Source of the DNA: Stenopsyche tienmushanensis | Lineage: Eukaryota; Arthropoda; Insecta; Trichoptera; Stenopsychidae | Direction of reading: 5' to 3' | Length of the DNA stretch: 64,000 nt | Assembly (NCBI GenBank): GCA_008973525.1 | Contig: WACJ01000516.1 | Span: forward strand, 1,364,001 to 1,428,000 | Position numbers and translations under genes: made by a program | Part shown: positions 23,092-35,600 of the stretch, one piece after another | How the letters are laid out: every line of letters starts with the position of its first letter | How positions within the stretch are numbered: the first letter of the stretch is position 1 | The notes under the pieces: model-generated | The model's input: the letters and a program-made list of their open reading frames with translations, nothing else | Told to the model about the DNA's origin: nothing | Database searches by the model: none

Positions 23092-24878
23092 TAAGTTCAT
23101 GTTAATGATTTCCGATTATAATTCTTCCTATGAAAAATTCTGATTATGGATGTATTATGTATTAATATATTGTTTGTATGATAAGTACAATATTAAGTTT
23201 TCTATTAAGAAATACACATGTTAAGTCTGATTATAAACATCTCTGATCGATCTATACTCTTAAGAGCATAATCATAATGCGCCAGACTAAGTGTTACCAA
23301 TTGTCATTGCAGATGTTAAATATAAGCTTATTGCACAGGATTTCTGTCACAGCACCTCCAAATCTTACAATAGTGGCTTAACATGAATGGATTTTTTTTA
23401 AATATTCCATACAAGTATAGCTTTTTGAAAATTACACGCTGCATAGTGATAAATGTATTTCGTCTGATTGTTGAAAATCAGTAACGTGAAGTATGTTTCA
23501 AATATTTTGTTTGGGTGAAGAATATTCACTATTAAATACCTTATCAACATGTGAAACAGTTACCGTTAATAAGAAAAATATGACGTGATCAGGTCATGAA
23601 TTATAACCCCATACATATGAGTAACACTTGACTTGGCTAAATTTGAGTGGGAAAAAATTGTTCAGAAATTTTAAATCTTCTAATAAATTCTTAGATTTTC
23701 AATCTCTATACAAATAATTCAATATGCTTAAAATTTGGAATCGAAATTCTTCTCGCTTTTCCATTGAATTTTCATGAACTCGTGACCTTTATAGAGAAAT
23801 ACAATTGGAACAAATTTGGAAATGTATTTTCGCTGTGGTTATTTAAAAATATTTAATGGTAATTTATTGGTAAATGTCTTCAACCGTGGCCTTATTCTTT
23901 CTTGGAGAAAACGGCAATGCGATTGCAGCGTTATTTGTCTAATTAAATCCGATTTAATCTACGGCGGAAAAATATTTTAACAGGAAAATAAATTCCATTT
24001 TATTAAAAAGTAGCATGGATTAAGTGGTTCTCACGCGACGATAACACGTTCTACGCTGATATACCATAAAATGATTATACAAATTTTAGGGTATTTACAC
24101 GGTTTAATTAATAAAGTGCCCCCGTCGTGAACCCATGAAATTTTCCTACCCTTCTCGCGCTCTATCAATGTACAAGATTTCTTATGTGATCTGTTTATAA
24201 TTTGATTTTGTTAAAGAGTTCATCAGAAATCGATTCATTCATCTTCGTATCACCAATCGAGACTGCACAATATGTTGAAACTATAATAGAAAAGTTCCTC
24301 CTAATTCTTTTCGCATATCAATCACAGCTTTTTGCCAGGAACTCCCCTTTTTGCTCAGGTTAACCGAGAAAATAAATCTGCAAATGTTAAAAAATGAAAA
24401 TGTTGTATGACGAAGGACCGTATTACAATTTCACGCGCTGCTTTGTTAAGTTCCCCATTTGCATGTTGGGAAACGCCTCTCGCCTCAACTATTTACATTA
24501 GAGCTACAAAAAATACATTTATTCGCCCCGGGTATCATCACGCTAGCTTCCGTGATTCCTTGTGTATGCGAAATTTCGACGTTTGTGCGAAACGAAAAAA
24601 TATATGCATAAACGGTCGTCACGAATGGAAAGGATAAGGATATATTATCAACGTCATTCCAGATTAAATGCAAGTGCTGAATAATTCCATTTTGAACGCT
24701 CCTAAATATTTCAGATTATTTTATGTTATGGAAAATATGCAAATATTCAGCTGGTATTTATCTATTTTAAAAATGGCATCATTTCGCCATCATTAAAAAG
24801 CTGACAAAAGTAATCTGTTGTGTGAAAAATTCTATTAAGCCAAACCATAAAGAAAATTCTATCCTAGCACCAGAAAAG
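23092..24878. other. Gene-free stretch
   Basis: I see no gene, element or repeat that I can support here. A 76-codon frame at 24407-24637 has no recognisable features. Confidence 0.45.
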
Positions 24879-25576
24879 CTTTATATAACACGGCGTTTCT
24901 AGATCCATTAAAGTAATAAAACAATCCACTTTAAATTTTTGCAGGAAAAACCTGTACCCAGAAGTAGTCTCTGAGGAAAATGTTTTACCATCAATAGAAG
25001 ATGAATATCAAAGGACAATAAACATTTATTGTGATATTGATGGAAAAGGTTTTGATGACATGGATATTCATGACATCGAAGAAATATTGGGGGATCGTAC
25101 GTTGATCGAAGATGAAATAGTCGAAATATTAAATGAATCTACCACAATTAATGACTCAGAAAGCAGTTGCAGCGAAGTAGCTATATGTTTCACATTAAAA
25201 ACAATTTATGAAGGCTTAGAAATAGCTATTAAATTAGATTTTTTTAAAATAGAAAATGATCCTATAATGGAAAAAAGTATAAAATTCAAGAGAGAATTAC
25301 AACAGATTTCGGAACCTTATAATTAAATACATAAAGATTTGTATGCTAAAAACAGACAATCATTTATTATCGAATTTTCGAAGGCTCAGAAATATTCCAG
25401 AGTTCTATGATGATTGAAACCCACAACTGATTTTGAAAAGGAATAAAACATATAAAAATTGAAAAATACATATGTACTTGTATAAGTTTTTTTGGAACGC
25501 CAATCCTAATTTTGTATGAACTTCAAACCTTATTTAACACGGATTTGTATTACACGACGTGTTATACGAGGCCCTA
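24879..25576 (+). mobile_element. Tigger/pogo-like element, copy 2 (5'-truncated)
   Basis: The right end carries 'GTTATACGAGGCCCTA', the same terminal motif as copy 1. The left end begins inside the element, at the subterminal 'TTATATAACACGGCG', so the left TIR is lost. It retains an open stretch at 24943-25326 for the transposase C-terminal part (separate entry), including the roughly 85 bp missing in copy 1. Confidence 0.7.
24943..25326 (+). pseudogene. Tigger-like transposase C-terminal fragment
   Basis: An open frame without its own natural start reads 'RKNLYPEVVSEENVLPS' onward. This fits the W/R-K-x-L-x-P segment that follows the DDE domain in Tigger/CENP-B-type transposases. An acidic stretch follows ('DDMDIHDIEEILGD'), then 'NDSESSCSEVA' and a charged helical end, closing at a stop at 25324-25326. 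The DDE catalytic core and the N-terminal CENP-B-type DNA-binding domain are absent. It cannot act as a transposase. Whether this unusually open frame is expressed is unknown; openness may just mean a younger copy. Confidence 0.6.
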
Positions 25577-28500
25577 GTATATGTATTTATTTGAATACAT
25601 TGGGGATAAAAGAAATAGTAATCGATTCAATGAAAAATCTTCATACAATTAAAAAAAAATTAGCATAAGAGAAATTCTGAATAACACCCCTTTAACCAGC
25701 TTAATTTATTTTTGATCAACTTCTAATTAATAAATACACATTCGACACCTGAATAGAGCCGATTAAATGGTTACACGGATAATACTGCCTCATTATCTCA
25801 ACTAAATGGAAGTATCGATTAACTCTCGTCCCAATTAAGTGGACTAATTTTATTTTTGGCATTGTCAAATAAATTCAATTTAAAGCATAAAGTCTCTTTT
25901 TATTGTGACGTATCCTAAAAATGTATATAAATAATCGTTTTTAAGAGTCATTCCTGAAAATGCATCATGTGGAAGATTTTCATTGGCTTTTTATAAATAC
26001 TACAACTCTTTGAAATGTGAATGCTTCTGTTCGTCTAAATTTGTTGTTGCGATAAAAACTTCTTCCACAGTCCCATTGCCAATACTGGCAATTGAGAGAA
26101 ATTGACTATAAATAATAACTGGTTCCATATCGTACGCTTATCTGATCGATTTCGCTTGGAATTTCTGCAGATGTATGACGCTTTATCGCGAATCAAGTCG
26201 AATATCGCCGATGTGGTAACCCTGGCATCACACCGTAACCCAAAAAAATATGAGCGTATTATTTATATTTATTTGTGTTAGAACGACAGAAAAATGCCGG
26301 CTTATCAGTTAGGTCGGTACAACATTTTTGGCATTAGCATAACGGCAATAATTAACATTTTTGTAGATAAAGTCAGCGTTTATTACTGCCGCCGAGGCGT
26401 GGTGCTGGCTGTGGCCGCGTGCAGCCCTGCTGAGGACACGAACCCTGAACCAAAACATACACACTTTGCATAATCACTCAACTCTGCCCGACAATGATAA
26501 ATAGGATAACAGCCGATGTACTAACAACCTGGATATGGATGTCCACGGACGTCTGGATGGCCACGAAACATTGATGACACTCATGATTGCGCTAATTAAA
26601 TCACTTGATTCGTGTTCGTTCAAATGTCATATCGATGTAAGACCTAGAAATCTTAAGTCATTTGAGATGTTTTTGACCAGAGGATTGCTCAGCTTTCTTA
26701 TAGCCACTCGCTGCTTCAAATGATTAGTGCACTTTTATTGAACCATACACAGTTGTTTCGTCTGTTGGTATACTTTTTAATCTTAAATATATTTTACTCT
26801 GATAAAATAATGTTGAACAGGGCGTTGTTTGCGTGCAAGTATTTCAGTGCCATTGCTCTTTCAAGTCATACTTTCATCTGCTGGTTCATGAGATCTTGAA
26901 CATTATAGTGGTCATCAAACTTCCATCATTTAATTATGGTATTTATTTGTATTATAAATCTGAATGTATTGATTATTGAACATGTGGAGCTTTATCTGAA
27001 ATTTCGGAAGCAACACCAAAATGATTTTGTGTGATTTTTGAGGAATATTCATTAATAAATATATATATTCTATTATTCCGAGATATTGCGACCTAATAAG
27101 TCGATGATCCGTGCTTTGCATATATAAGTATCACATAACATTCGTATTCGTCCAATTGGACTGTACGATGGTTTTGCATGTTTTCCAAGAAGTCTCGCTA
27201 ATTACTTAACATCCCATATAAAATATGCAAATTCCGGTTAAATGAGATCTCACGGGCAGATATATTAATATTTCATTTACATATTCGTCATTCGCTGTGA
27301 AAAATGACCGCTGGCGAACAACACTGCACATAAAACTCTTGTTTCTGTCGGTAAATCGCTTCGACCAGTACGTACGCGATTATTGATAAATAAGTCATAA
27401 ATCTTCGACCCGTTGAGATCTTGCATTTATATATAAGCTTTCATTTATTTTTGAATTTTAATTATCTAAATTTATTCATTTACATTAAGACACTTCCAAT
27501 AAATTACGGAGCCTGGAGATACCGAGATGGGTCCGGTGCCAGCGGTCTGTCCGTTATCTGCACTTTTTTCTTTTATTCTCACAAGGAATAGATAAAATGC
27601 GGATGGGAGGAAAAAAATATTCCCCGCTTGTAGTTCACGAAAAGATCAGCCATGTTCTTGACGATATCTCTTATAAATATAACATTTATTTATGAACTTG
27701 GAGGATGGCGGTCGGCACTCTCGAAGATCGATCGAAAATGGAAATTGGGATTGTTGGATCTGGGCGCCGATGCCATTGCGATTCAATTTACTGCTCGCCT
27801 CCATTTTTTATTTTGTGATTTAACTTTGAAAGTGTTACTAGTTTTTATGATGGGCCGAGGCTTAATATTCCCACTTTAGGATTAATTAGCATATCGTAAA
27901 TCCATACAACTCCCCATTTTTGGAACACGATTTAAGTAATGTTTTTTAGGGATATTAATTGATTTCTTTATTGAAATAATAAATATATGTATATATTCAA
28001 AACGATTTATTGATAAACTTTGGTTTTGGTTTTAAAATTCAAATTAATCAAAAACTTTTTGAAAATAAATTATACAGGATTAATTAAATAGATATTGTAT
28101 TTTAACACCACCAAATCATATAATATGTAAGGGAGACCGGATCAGGGGTGCGCCTAGGAGTTTGGTCGCCCATATTGAAATATAAATTGGTTACCCCCTA
28201 GTTTTTTAAAAAATAAATATTTTATAAATCAAATTCAATTTTAAATTAAACTATTAAATTAATAGAAAAAGGTTGTAGTTACTGAAATAAAATAAATTGT
28301 ATCTATGAAATGAATAAATACTTTTTTATTTGAATACAACACTTTTAATTAAAAAAACGACATTTTTATTCGGATTATCTAATATGTAACTTATGTTAAA
28401 TTTGAAGAAAAATTAAAAACTAAATATGTTAAATTAGGATAAGCATTGTTTATATGCGGAATTTGTTTTGCGAGATTTTTAACGGATGCACCATGTTAGC

Positions 28501-29650
28501 GCGTATTGATCTGGTAGTTACTAAAGTAAACACAGCAACTGTCGATGTGTTCTGAATTACGCTTTGTATTACCAATTCAAGCTCATTAAAGCCCACCATA
28601 ATTATAATTTCGATACCTGACTAAGGAACGACTGTCTCCCGACATGGAGCAACTTTTCGGGGAGTACTGATGCAGTTTCAGACCGAACAGGTCCACGTGG
28701 ACCAACTTTTTAACATAAGATTATTCTCACAAAAAATATGTGGGAGTACGGTGTCATTTTCCACCATATATTTATAGATTTGCAATCCTTTTGCACCCTG
28801 ATGATCCAACCCATGGACCAAGAAGTTATAGTATCAATGAAACGCCTTTATCGTTACAGTCGACTGAAAACTCTTGCTGAGAAAGATGACAATCGGCCGC
28901 GTTAATAGGACTTATTTATACCTGCTACTTAGCATAAATAGATATCTGAGTCAAATGTGCAAAAGAAACGTAAATATGTTCTTGAAACTATGATACCGAT
29001 CCAGTTGAGAGATGCACATGGTTTTTATTTTACTTGACCATTCTACTTTACATGCATCAACACTAATTAAATCAATCCGTGTTTATAATATATACTAATT
29101 TGTCATATCCCTTGTTATTGCTTAAACATTGGGCCGCCCCAGCCGGCATAAGCCCGCAATAAAATAAAGACAACAATATTTTCGACCGATTGTAAAATTT
29201 AAACAGCCCACGCGATCTGTCTTCTTCAGACAACTTCGTTTCATAAGTTTATAATCGTTCTGTAGACATGTTCAGGTATGGCATTCGATCGCGAGGCGCT
29301 CATTCCTCAAATCAGCGGTCCTAAAAGCGGACCGATTGACCATTTATAGCCACTCTGTCCTCTTTTAAGGCTTCTTACGGCATTTTCTATGATCTGTACG
29401 ATCACTATAACGATCGAACACGATCAAAATATATAAGGTTGAAGAATAGGAAGAATATCAATAGCAAAATAATAACTTCATAACACCATTTCTCATTATG
29501 ATCAAAAAAAGACTTTCAAAATAACCGATTAACGAGACCGCACGCCTTTCTGCAACTCCTAGAACCCTTACCATTGAGCAAATTTCCGGCGGGCGCAGAG
29601 ATCAAACGGCATTTGTAATGACCAGTTTTAATATTTGGCATTAAGCATTT
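25577..29650. other. Gene-free stretch
   Basis: No supported gene. Slightly GC-richer pockets lie at 26380-26530, 27510-27800 and 28600-28710. The 75-codon frame at 27652-27879 has no recognisable motif. Confidence 0.4.
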
Positions 29651-30015
29651 TAATAATTAAATAATAAGAAGATATTGCATAGCCCTGATGATGCAATATT
29701 GTATCTCGTTTACTCCAATCAAACCATGCTCCATCAAGCGGCAGCTTAAACAAATAAATATATCCTGAGGTGTCCGCGAATCACGTGATAATCTCATAAG
29801 AGAGGGTAATATTACCCCGCCTTCTCTATCATTTTGAGATATTTTAATGCACCTCATTTGATCCCAGAATCCCCCTCCACTAGACAAAATTATCAGAATA
29901 TCGCCATTCGTCCGATGAGTTTGTTATGAAGTTTTAATTGACATATTTACAAAATAAACGTTTGAAAGACCTCCTTCCAGATAATCGATACAAGGCTATC
30001 ACTTTGCCCTGCATC
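29651..30015 (+). repeat. Duplicated non-coding block, copy 1
   Basis: Aligns collinearly with 32341-32632. Shared anchors in order are 'TAATAATTAA', 'CCCTGATGATGC', 'TGTATCTCG', 'AAACCATGC', a 'CAAGCGGC/CGAGCGGC' segment, 'CGAATCACGTGATAATCTC' (partner 'CGAATTGCGTAATGATCTC'), 'TTTTAATTGA', and 'ACCTC.TTC' followed by 'AAGGCTATCA/AAGCTATCA'. There are no terminal repeats, target duplications or coding frame in either copy. It is either an old tandem duplication whose spacer diverged or two copies of an undescribed repeat. Confidence 0.65.
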
Positions 30016-32340
30016 GAGTACCATATATATTAATAAAAGTTGATTTCACGAATAGGTTTTGCGCGGAATATTCAAATACCGCGTAAAAATGCTTTTCTAA
30101 GTCTCGTATTATTAACAACCGCAACCCGTATTTTACGATAATTGGGTCTCTTTAGCATTATTATTGCCAAAATTAAATTTAAAAGTATTTTGTTCTATTA
30201 GGGAGTAATTCGAAAAACAAGTAGTGGAAGTTTTTTTTAATTAAATTGATCGGTCAAACCAGTTTTGATTTTTTAAATTTAGCTTTGATAAACGATAAAC
30301 AACTGATAGTAAATGCTATTATAATATAAATAAGTATGATTGTAAGCAACGTGCGTATCTCTTTGACATAGGTTTCTTCAGCTATCAAGTCATAGAGTAG
30401 GCACTCAATATCAAAATTTGATCTTTGACCGAATAATTTCGACCGCGATTCTGTATGCAAACAAAGAGATGGCAAACAGCGATGCAATAGTTCTAAAATA
30501 TTAACACATTTGTGGTGTGAGTTGGAGCCAGCTCGGCGAAAAGATTAACGATCTAGCCGGACAAAATAGAGCTGTCCCGCCGGTCCTGCTAATGGTGTCC
30601 AACAACACTGTTAATTGATTTATACCAACTCGCAATCGATAAGAGATCTAACAGCCGAATGGCCTAGCCGGCCCAAAGGCAAAAAACGACGATCGGACAA
30701 ATTGTACATCGTACATGGAAAACAAACCCGATTAACTCAGACGCCATTCACTGAAGTTGCGATCGCACTCCTGAAGAAATGGCAGTCGTAAAAAAGTTGG
30801 AGCATAAAGCAAAAAAAATCTCGGATAATCTAGGCGGAACGGTCATAAAAAGAGTCGCAAGGGAACGTACAAATTACGAACGGTCCGTTATAGTGAATGG
30901 ACGGAAGTACTACTGAATGTTTACCGAACAGTTTCAATGATCAGTTAAGATGGTATCTGCCCTTCTGTTTTATAACACGTCGGTTCTCACAGCATTCATA
31001 AGCATAAGATGTACGACAAATCTGTCTACATTTCCTGTTATGAAAGAGATCAATCACACCAGTGATCCTCTTTATTATGATCTCGTTTATATCTTCAACG
31101 TCCTTACGAGATCACCTCGATCTTGATACCGCTTCAGCGACTCGTTCGACCGAATATCAACGATTATCTTTTCTGGAAATCAATCCTTGTTATTCTTAAT
31201 AAAAATAAGATGAAAGCTCTGGCATTTTGCGAAAGCTTTCACTCTTCGAATCGAAGTTCGGCAATTCCGGCCCGGGAATATGAATATGGAAAAAGTGAAA
31301 ATCTCTAGAGAATGGCTCAATTAATCTCTTAGGCGTTGTCTTTGAATGAGCTTAAATTACCCAAGCCGATAGCTGATATACTTTTCGGGAATATTTTTCT
31401 CAGATATATAATTAATCACTCAGATAAAATGCCTTTATTATCATAATGAAACGGCGGAGCAATTTATCAAGTCGCTGTGATCTGATAAAAAAATCATTAA
31501 CTGTTAATCTACCAGATGCTTTATCCGGGTCTGTTTCGGAGCAACTTTTTCTATACTTTATCATACGTTTACGTGTATAAATATTTCCATTCAGTCGTGA
31601 TTTTATCCGATTTTCGACAGGGCTTTTAATAAAAGTCCATCTGAGATTTCTCGCCTCTGCTCCGGTCTGAGTGTCTTATGTCCGTCAGATAAAAGTGTTC
31701 TGGATATTATCGCTTATCTCCGAATGGCATTGGAATAAGCATTCGGAATACTTCATCTATTAGACTGGGAATCTTCAAGTGCTCAAAAATAATGTAGTTA
31801 TTATGAACTTCATTTTTGAAACGGATTTGTCTCGGTAGCTATCCTAATAATGTAGTCAAATTTAATACAGCTTATACATGTTAATACGTCAATAACCTTC
31901 ACCATTATGCGTGCAATATAATAGTTTGAAATAATATGGTGAAGTTGGTTCCATTTCTCTCCGAATTTCAAACTTATGCATCGCCACGTCCTTTAGAGAA
32001 GATCTTCGCCAAATAAGAGCCTCCCGCTTCGGCTCACCCAGACGATGCAAAATGTCGCCCACGTGCTCAAACTGGCAAGATTTGATTCTTGTTCATCCAC
32101 GACTTATCTTTTTTCGTGAAGAGCCATTGGCCCCGCATGCGACGACGCCGGAAGAAGGGGCTCTAAAAGGATGTAGAACATATAAATATGGATTCTTTAA
32201 AAGCATCATTCATTTTCCAATTAAGCTCTGCCTATCAAAGAATGAAATACAGAGATATTCAAATTGAAGCAGCGTGTAGAATATTGATTAAAACGGACAA
32301 CGAAATTCCGATAATTTATAAAACTTAAAATTTAACACAT
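30016..32340. other. Gene-free stretch between the duplicated blocks
   Basis: 30480-31140 is GC-richer. From about 31420 to 31730 there is a concentration of GATA-type sites (TTATC or GATAA), including AGATAA at 31422, 31687 and, inverted, near 31712. No gene is supported. The 71-codon frame at 32052-32267 lacks recognisable features. Confidence 0.4.
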
Positions 32341-32632
32341 TAATAATTAATTAAATAAAAATCGTGGATATTGTATCAACCCTGATGATGCGATAATGTA
32401 TCTCGCTCACTCTAATTAAACCATGCACAATCGAGCGGCGGTTTAATCAGATGAATATCTAATGTTGTGCTCACGAATTGCGTAATGATCTCGTAAGAGA
32501 TCACTAGAATTCCTTTATGGAATTATCCAAATATCTCTATTCAATCGATGATTAAATTTTTAATTGATTTATCTACAAATAAGAGTTTTCAATACCTCTT
32601 TCTAATCAATCAAGCTATCAATTGTCCCTGTG
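32341..32632 (+). repeat. Duplicated non-coding block, copy 2
   Basis: Partner of 29651-30015, in the same orientation, about 2.7 kb downstream. It is shorter because the segment between the 'TAAGAGA' and 'TTTTAATTGA' anchors has shrunk. It is non-coding in all frames, and the homology fades out on both sides. Confidence 0.65.
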
Positions 32633-35600
32633 ATTTTCTAAATATCTCAATTCAATATGTATTATAAGAGCCCATGGTGATGTATCGTTTGGAAGGCTCG
32701 ACTTTTAAAGTGTTAAATCAACCGGGCTCAGTTTTTCCTTGAGCGACTTGAAGGTCTTATTTTGTGCGGAATAAATTCATTAAAAAGCGATGCCAAATTC
32801 TATTACTTCGACTATTAGGTGGGATTATAATAAATCTTCTACATCTCAATACGCAATTATATTTGACATAATGCTTAAAAACTTCTTGCGTGCGACGACA
32901 ACGTATAACAAGACATATGATAATTATATAAGTTAAATGTGGCATTTAACTTGGTTCCGGTTAACGGTAATATTAAACTACTTTCTTAATAGAGAATGTA
33001 TTTCCAGATTTAATAGAAATGCCATTGAAGTCTTCGGAAATGGAGCAACACATTATATTCGATTCAAGGTTTAAGGTTTTCTGTAACCATCTTGTTTTAC
33101 ACGAAGCATTAATTATTGTTTGTCTAACAGACAATATTTACATAAAATTCACACTTATTGTATTATATTCTGTAAGAAATATTCATCGATATTTTTGAAT
33201 ATACATATTGAAATGACATTGATTTGATCAGATTAGAATCTGGTGAAGGATTTGATCCTATTCTATACGGACCGGATGATTTCCTGGAATATTCATTTAA
33301 ATTATTCGTGTACCAATAGTATTTAGTATTCGATTAATTGCCAGCAACTCACCAATGAGTCGCTATATTTTTTCGTACAAAAAAAAAAATTTATTACCTA
33401 AAAACTATTATGTTAAGGACATATATTGGTGAATCCAAAAATGTCTTCATATTTTAATAAATCTAGGCTGTTTCCTATTTATTTTTAAATAAATTCAATA
33501 AAGGCCATCAGGGCTGCCCATTAAATGATCTTTGACTACGTAACTGAATCTATTCTAATTGAGACAGATTTGCTACTGAACTATTTACATGCTATTAAAA
33601 TAATAGTTAATTTATGCAATAATTATCATACCATGTGTCAAAAGTATAAGCAGTTAGACTACTGTAATTTACTTATTTAAAAATCCTTAAATTGAATTTT
33701 ATGTCGCTTATTAATTAGTAGAATATATTTCGTTAAGCGAAAATTAGTGTCATGAACGTTAAGTTAAAGTTGGATGCGCGCCCACTAATCCTCACTTAGA
33801 AAGTGATCTCAATTAAATGTAATTGCTCTGCATTAAACGTATAAGAAGATAATGGAATAAAATTTGTATATTAAATATCATTGAAATACAGTGTATTGTT
33901 TAAGTCTGGTTAATAATGATTTAGTATGAAAACCCAATGAATACTCCAACAGCAGTGTCTGACTGGATATATACGTTATAATATATGCGAAATAAGGTTT
34001 CCTCTAGTCGATGGCAATAATAATTCACTGGAGATATTGAATCTTCCGATATTCGCGAACATTTGATATATATGGATTTTAATACAGGAAGGAGTGAGGA
34101 ATATGTTGAATGGATCTTCGGAACGATTATGAGGATTGAAAGGTACCGGTGGAGAAGTTTGGCAGGGGGGCAAAAGAGGAGGAGTGAGGCGCCTGAGATA
34201 TAATGGACCAATTCGACGAGAGACTATCTGAAATTGATCTCAGCTACCCGCTTTATGCACCCCCTTGATATTTCATTTTGCTCATTCCGCTCGCTCAAGT
34301 GTGGCTTCCTGGATCACCGGGAACATTAGAATACCATGAGAGATATGCTCAATGGATAATCTGCTATATTGATTTTGGCCGTCGAAAGTAATAAGGACGG
34401 AGAATTAAAATATATTTTCGGACAGCATGATAAATACGGCCAAAAACACATCACGAGATAAGTATTTGAGACTTCACACGTGATTCTCTAGCGGTCTGAT
34501 GTGAGCTCGATCTTTTCAACGTAATGTGTGTTTAGATGAACAAGATGAAAATCCATGCTGGATAATATCGTACTTGTCAGATTAATGTCAGTTTATAAAT
34601 GTAAGTCTAACATCGAGAGGTTGGCAAATAAACACCATGTCGACGTTACAACATAACACTTTACCCGCTACGGACTCAAAATAAGAATCGGACACAACAA
34701 AAAAATTCAAGTAGCATAATCATTAGTATTCAAAAAATCTGATACCGCCGGCTTTTTACGAACCTTCTTTCGAATTATTGCACAACATAGGTATATAAAC
34801 TTATTTCAGCTCATTAAAATCTAAGGCTGAGAACCCGTTATGGAAATGCAAGCCGATCAACTGCGGGCAATAAATTAAAAAAATATATAAATAATCAATA
34901 AATCAGTCATTATAGATAAGAATCTATCATATTCGTTAATCATATGATCGAATTCGAGAGATAACTACATTCATTATTAATTTAACAGGTCTAGTGACGT
35001 ATTCTGTACCACATATTTGAGTACAACCTAAAAATATTTCATTCGATAACATTTGAGAGGGCAATACAAAAATACGTATTTAGATATCAAAACATACAAA
35101 AAGAGTTGAGTTATACAAAACAATCAATCGATATGTAATATGATTAAATGATAGCAAGCAGAATATGTGTTAAGGCAATCGGGTAGAAGATGGCCAAAAA
35201 CCACTTTGATTGATATTCATATGACTATGATTGAAGCACTTCATATGAGTGAGGAAACGATCAACTTAATGAAGTTAAAATCATATATGATTTTTACATG
35301 TTTATAGCCAATTATTAACATTGGAATTAAATCATAGTTGTTGATTACATTACTTTTATTACCATGCACGATTTGATCTCAATAAAATTAATGAGATTAA
35401 GTGTTGGAATAGTAGATTCGATCCTGAACTCTTATTATAAAGATGCGGTCTTAAATTCAGATAGTGGGAAAAATTTCCACTGTGCCAATAATTTTAGGAA
35501 ATCAGAATTATAGAAATTTTCAATTGATCATCTCGATACAGGCTAAAAAATATATAGCATTCGCTGATTACTTTTAGGAAACCTCGATAGATTTGCTAAG

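Noticed and set aside
29685..29767. C/D-box snoRNA
   Set aside because: A TGATGA box C and a CTGA box D occur about 75 bases apart, but there is no terminal stem and the duplicated block at 32341 lacks the CTGA.
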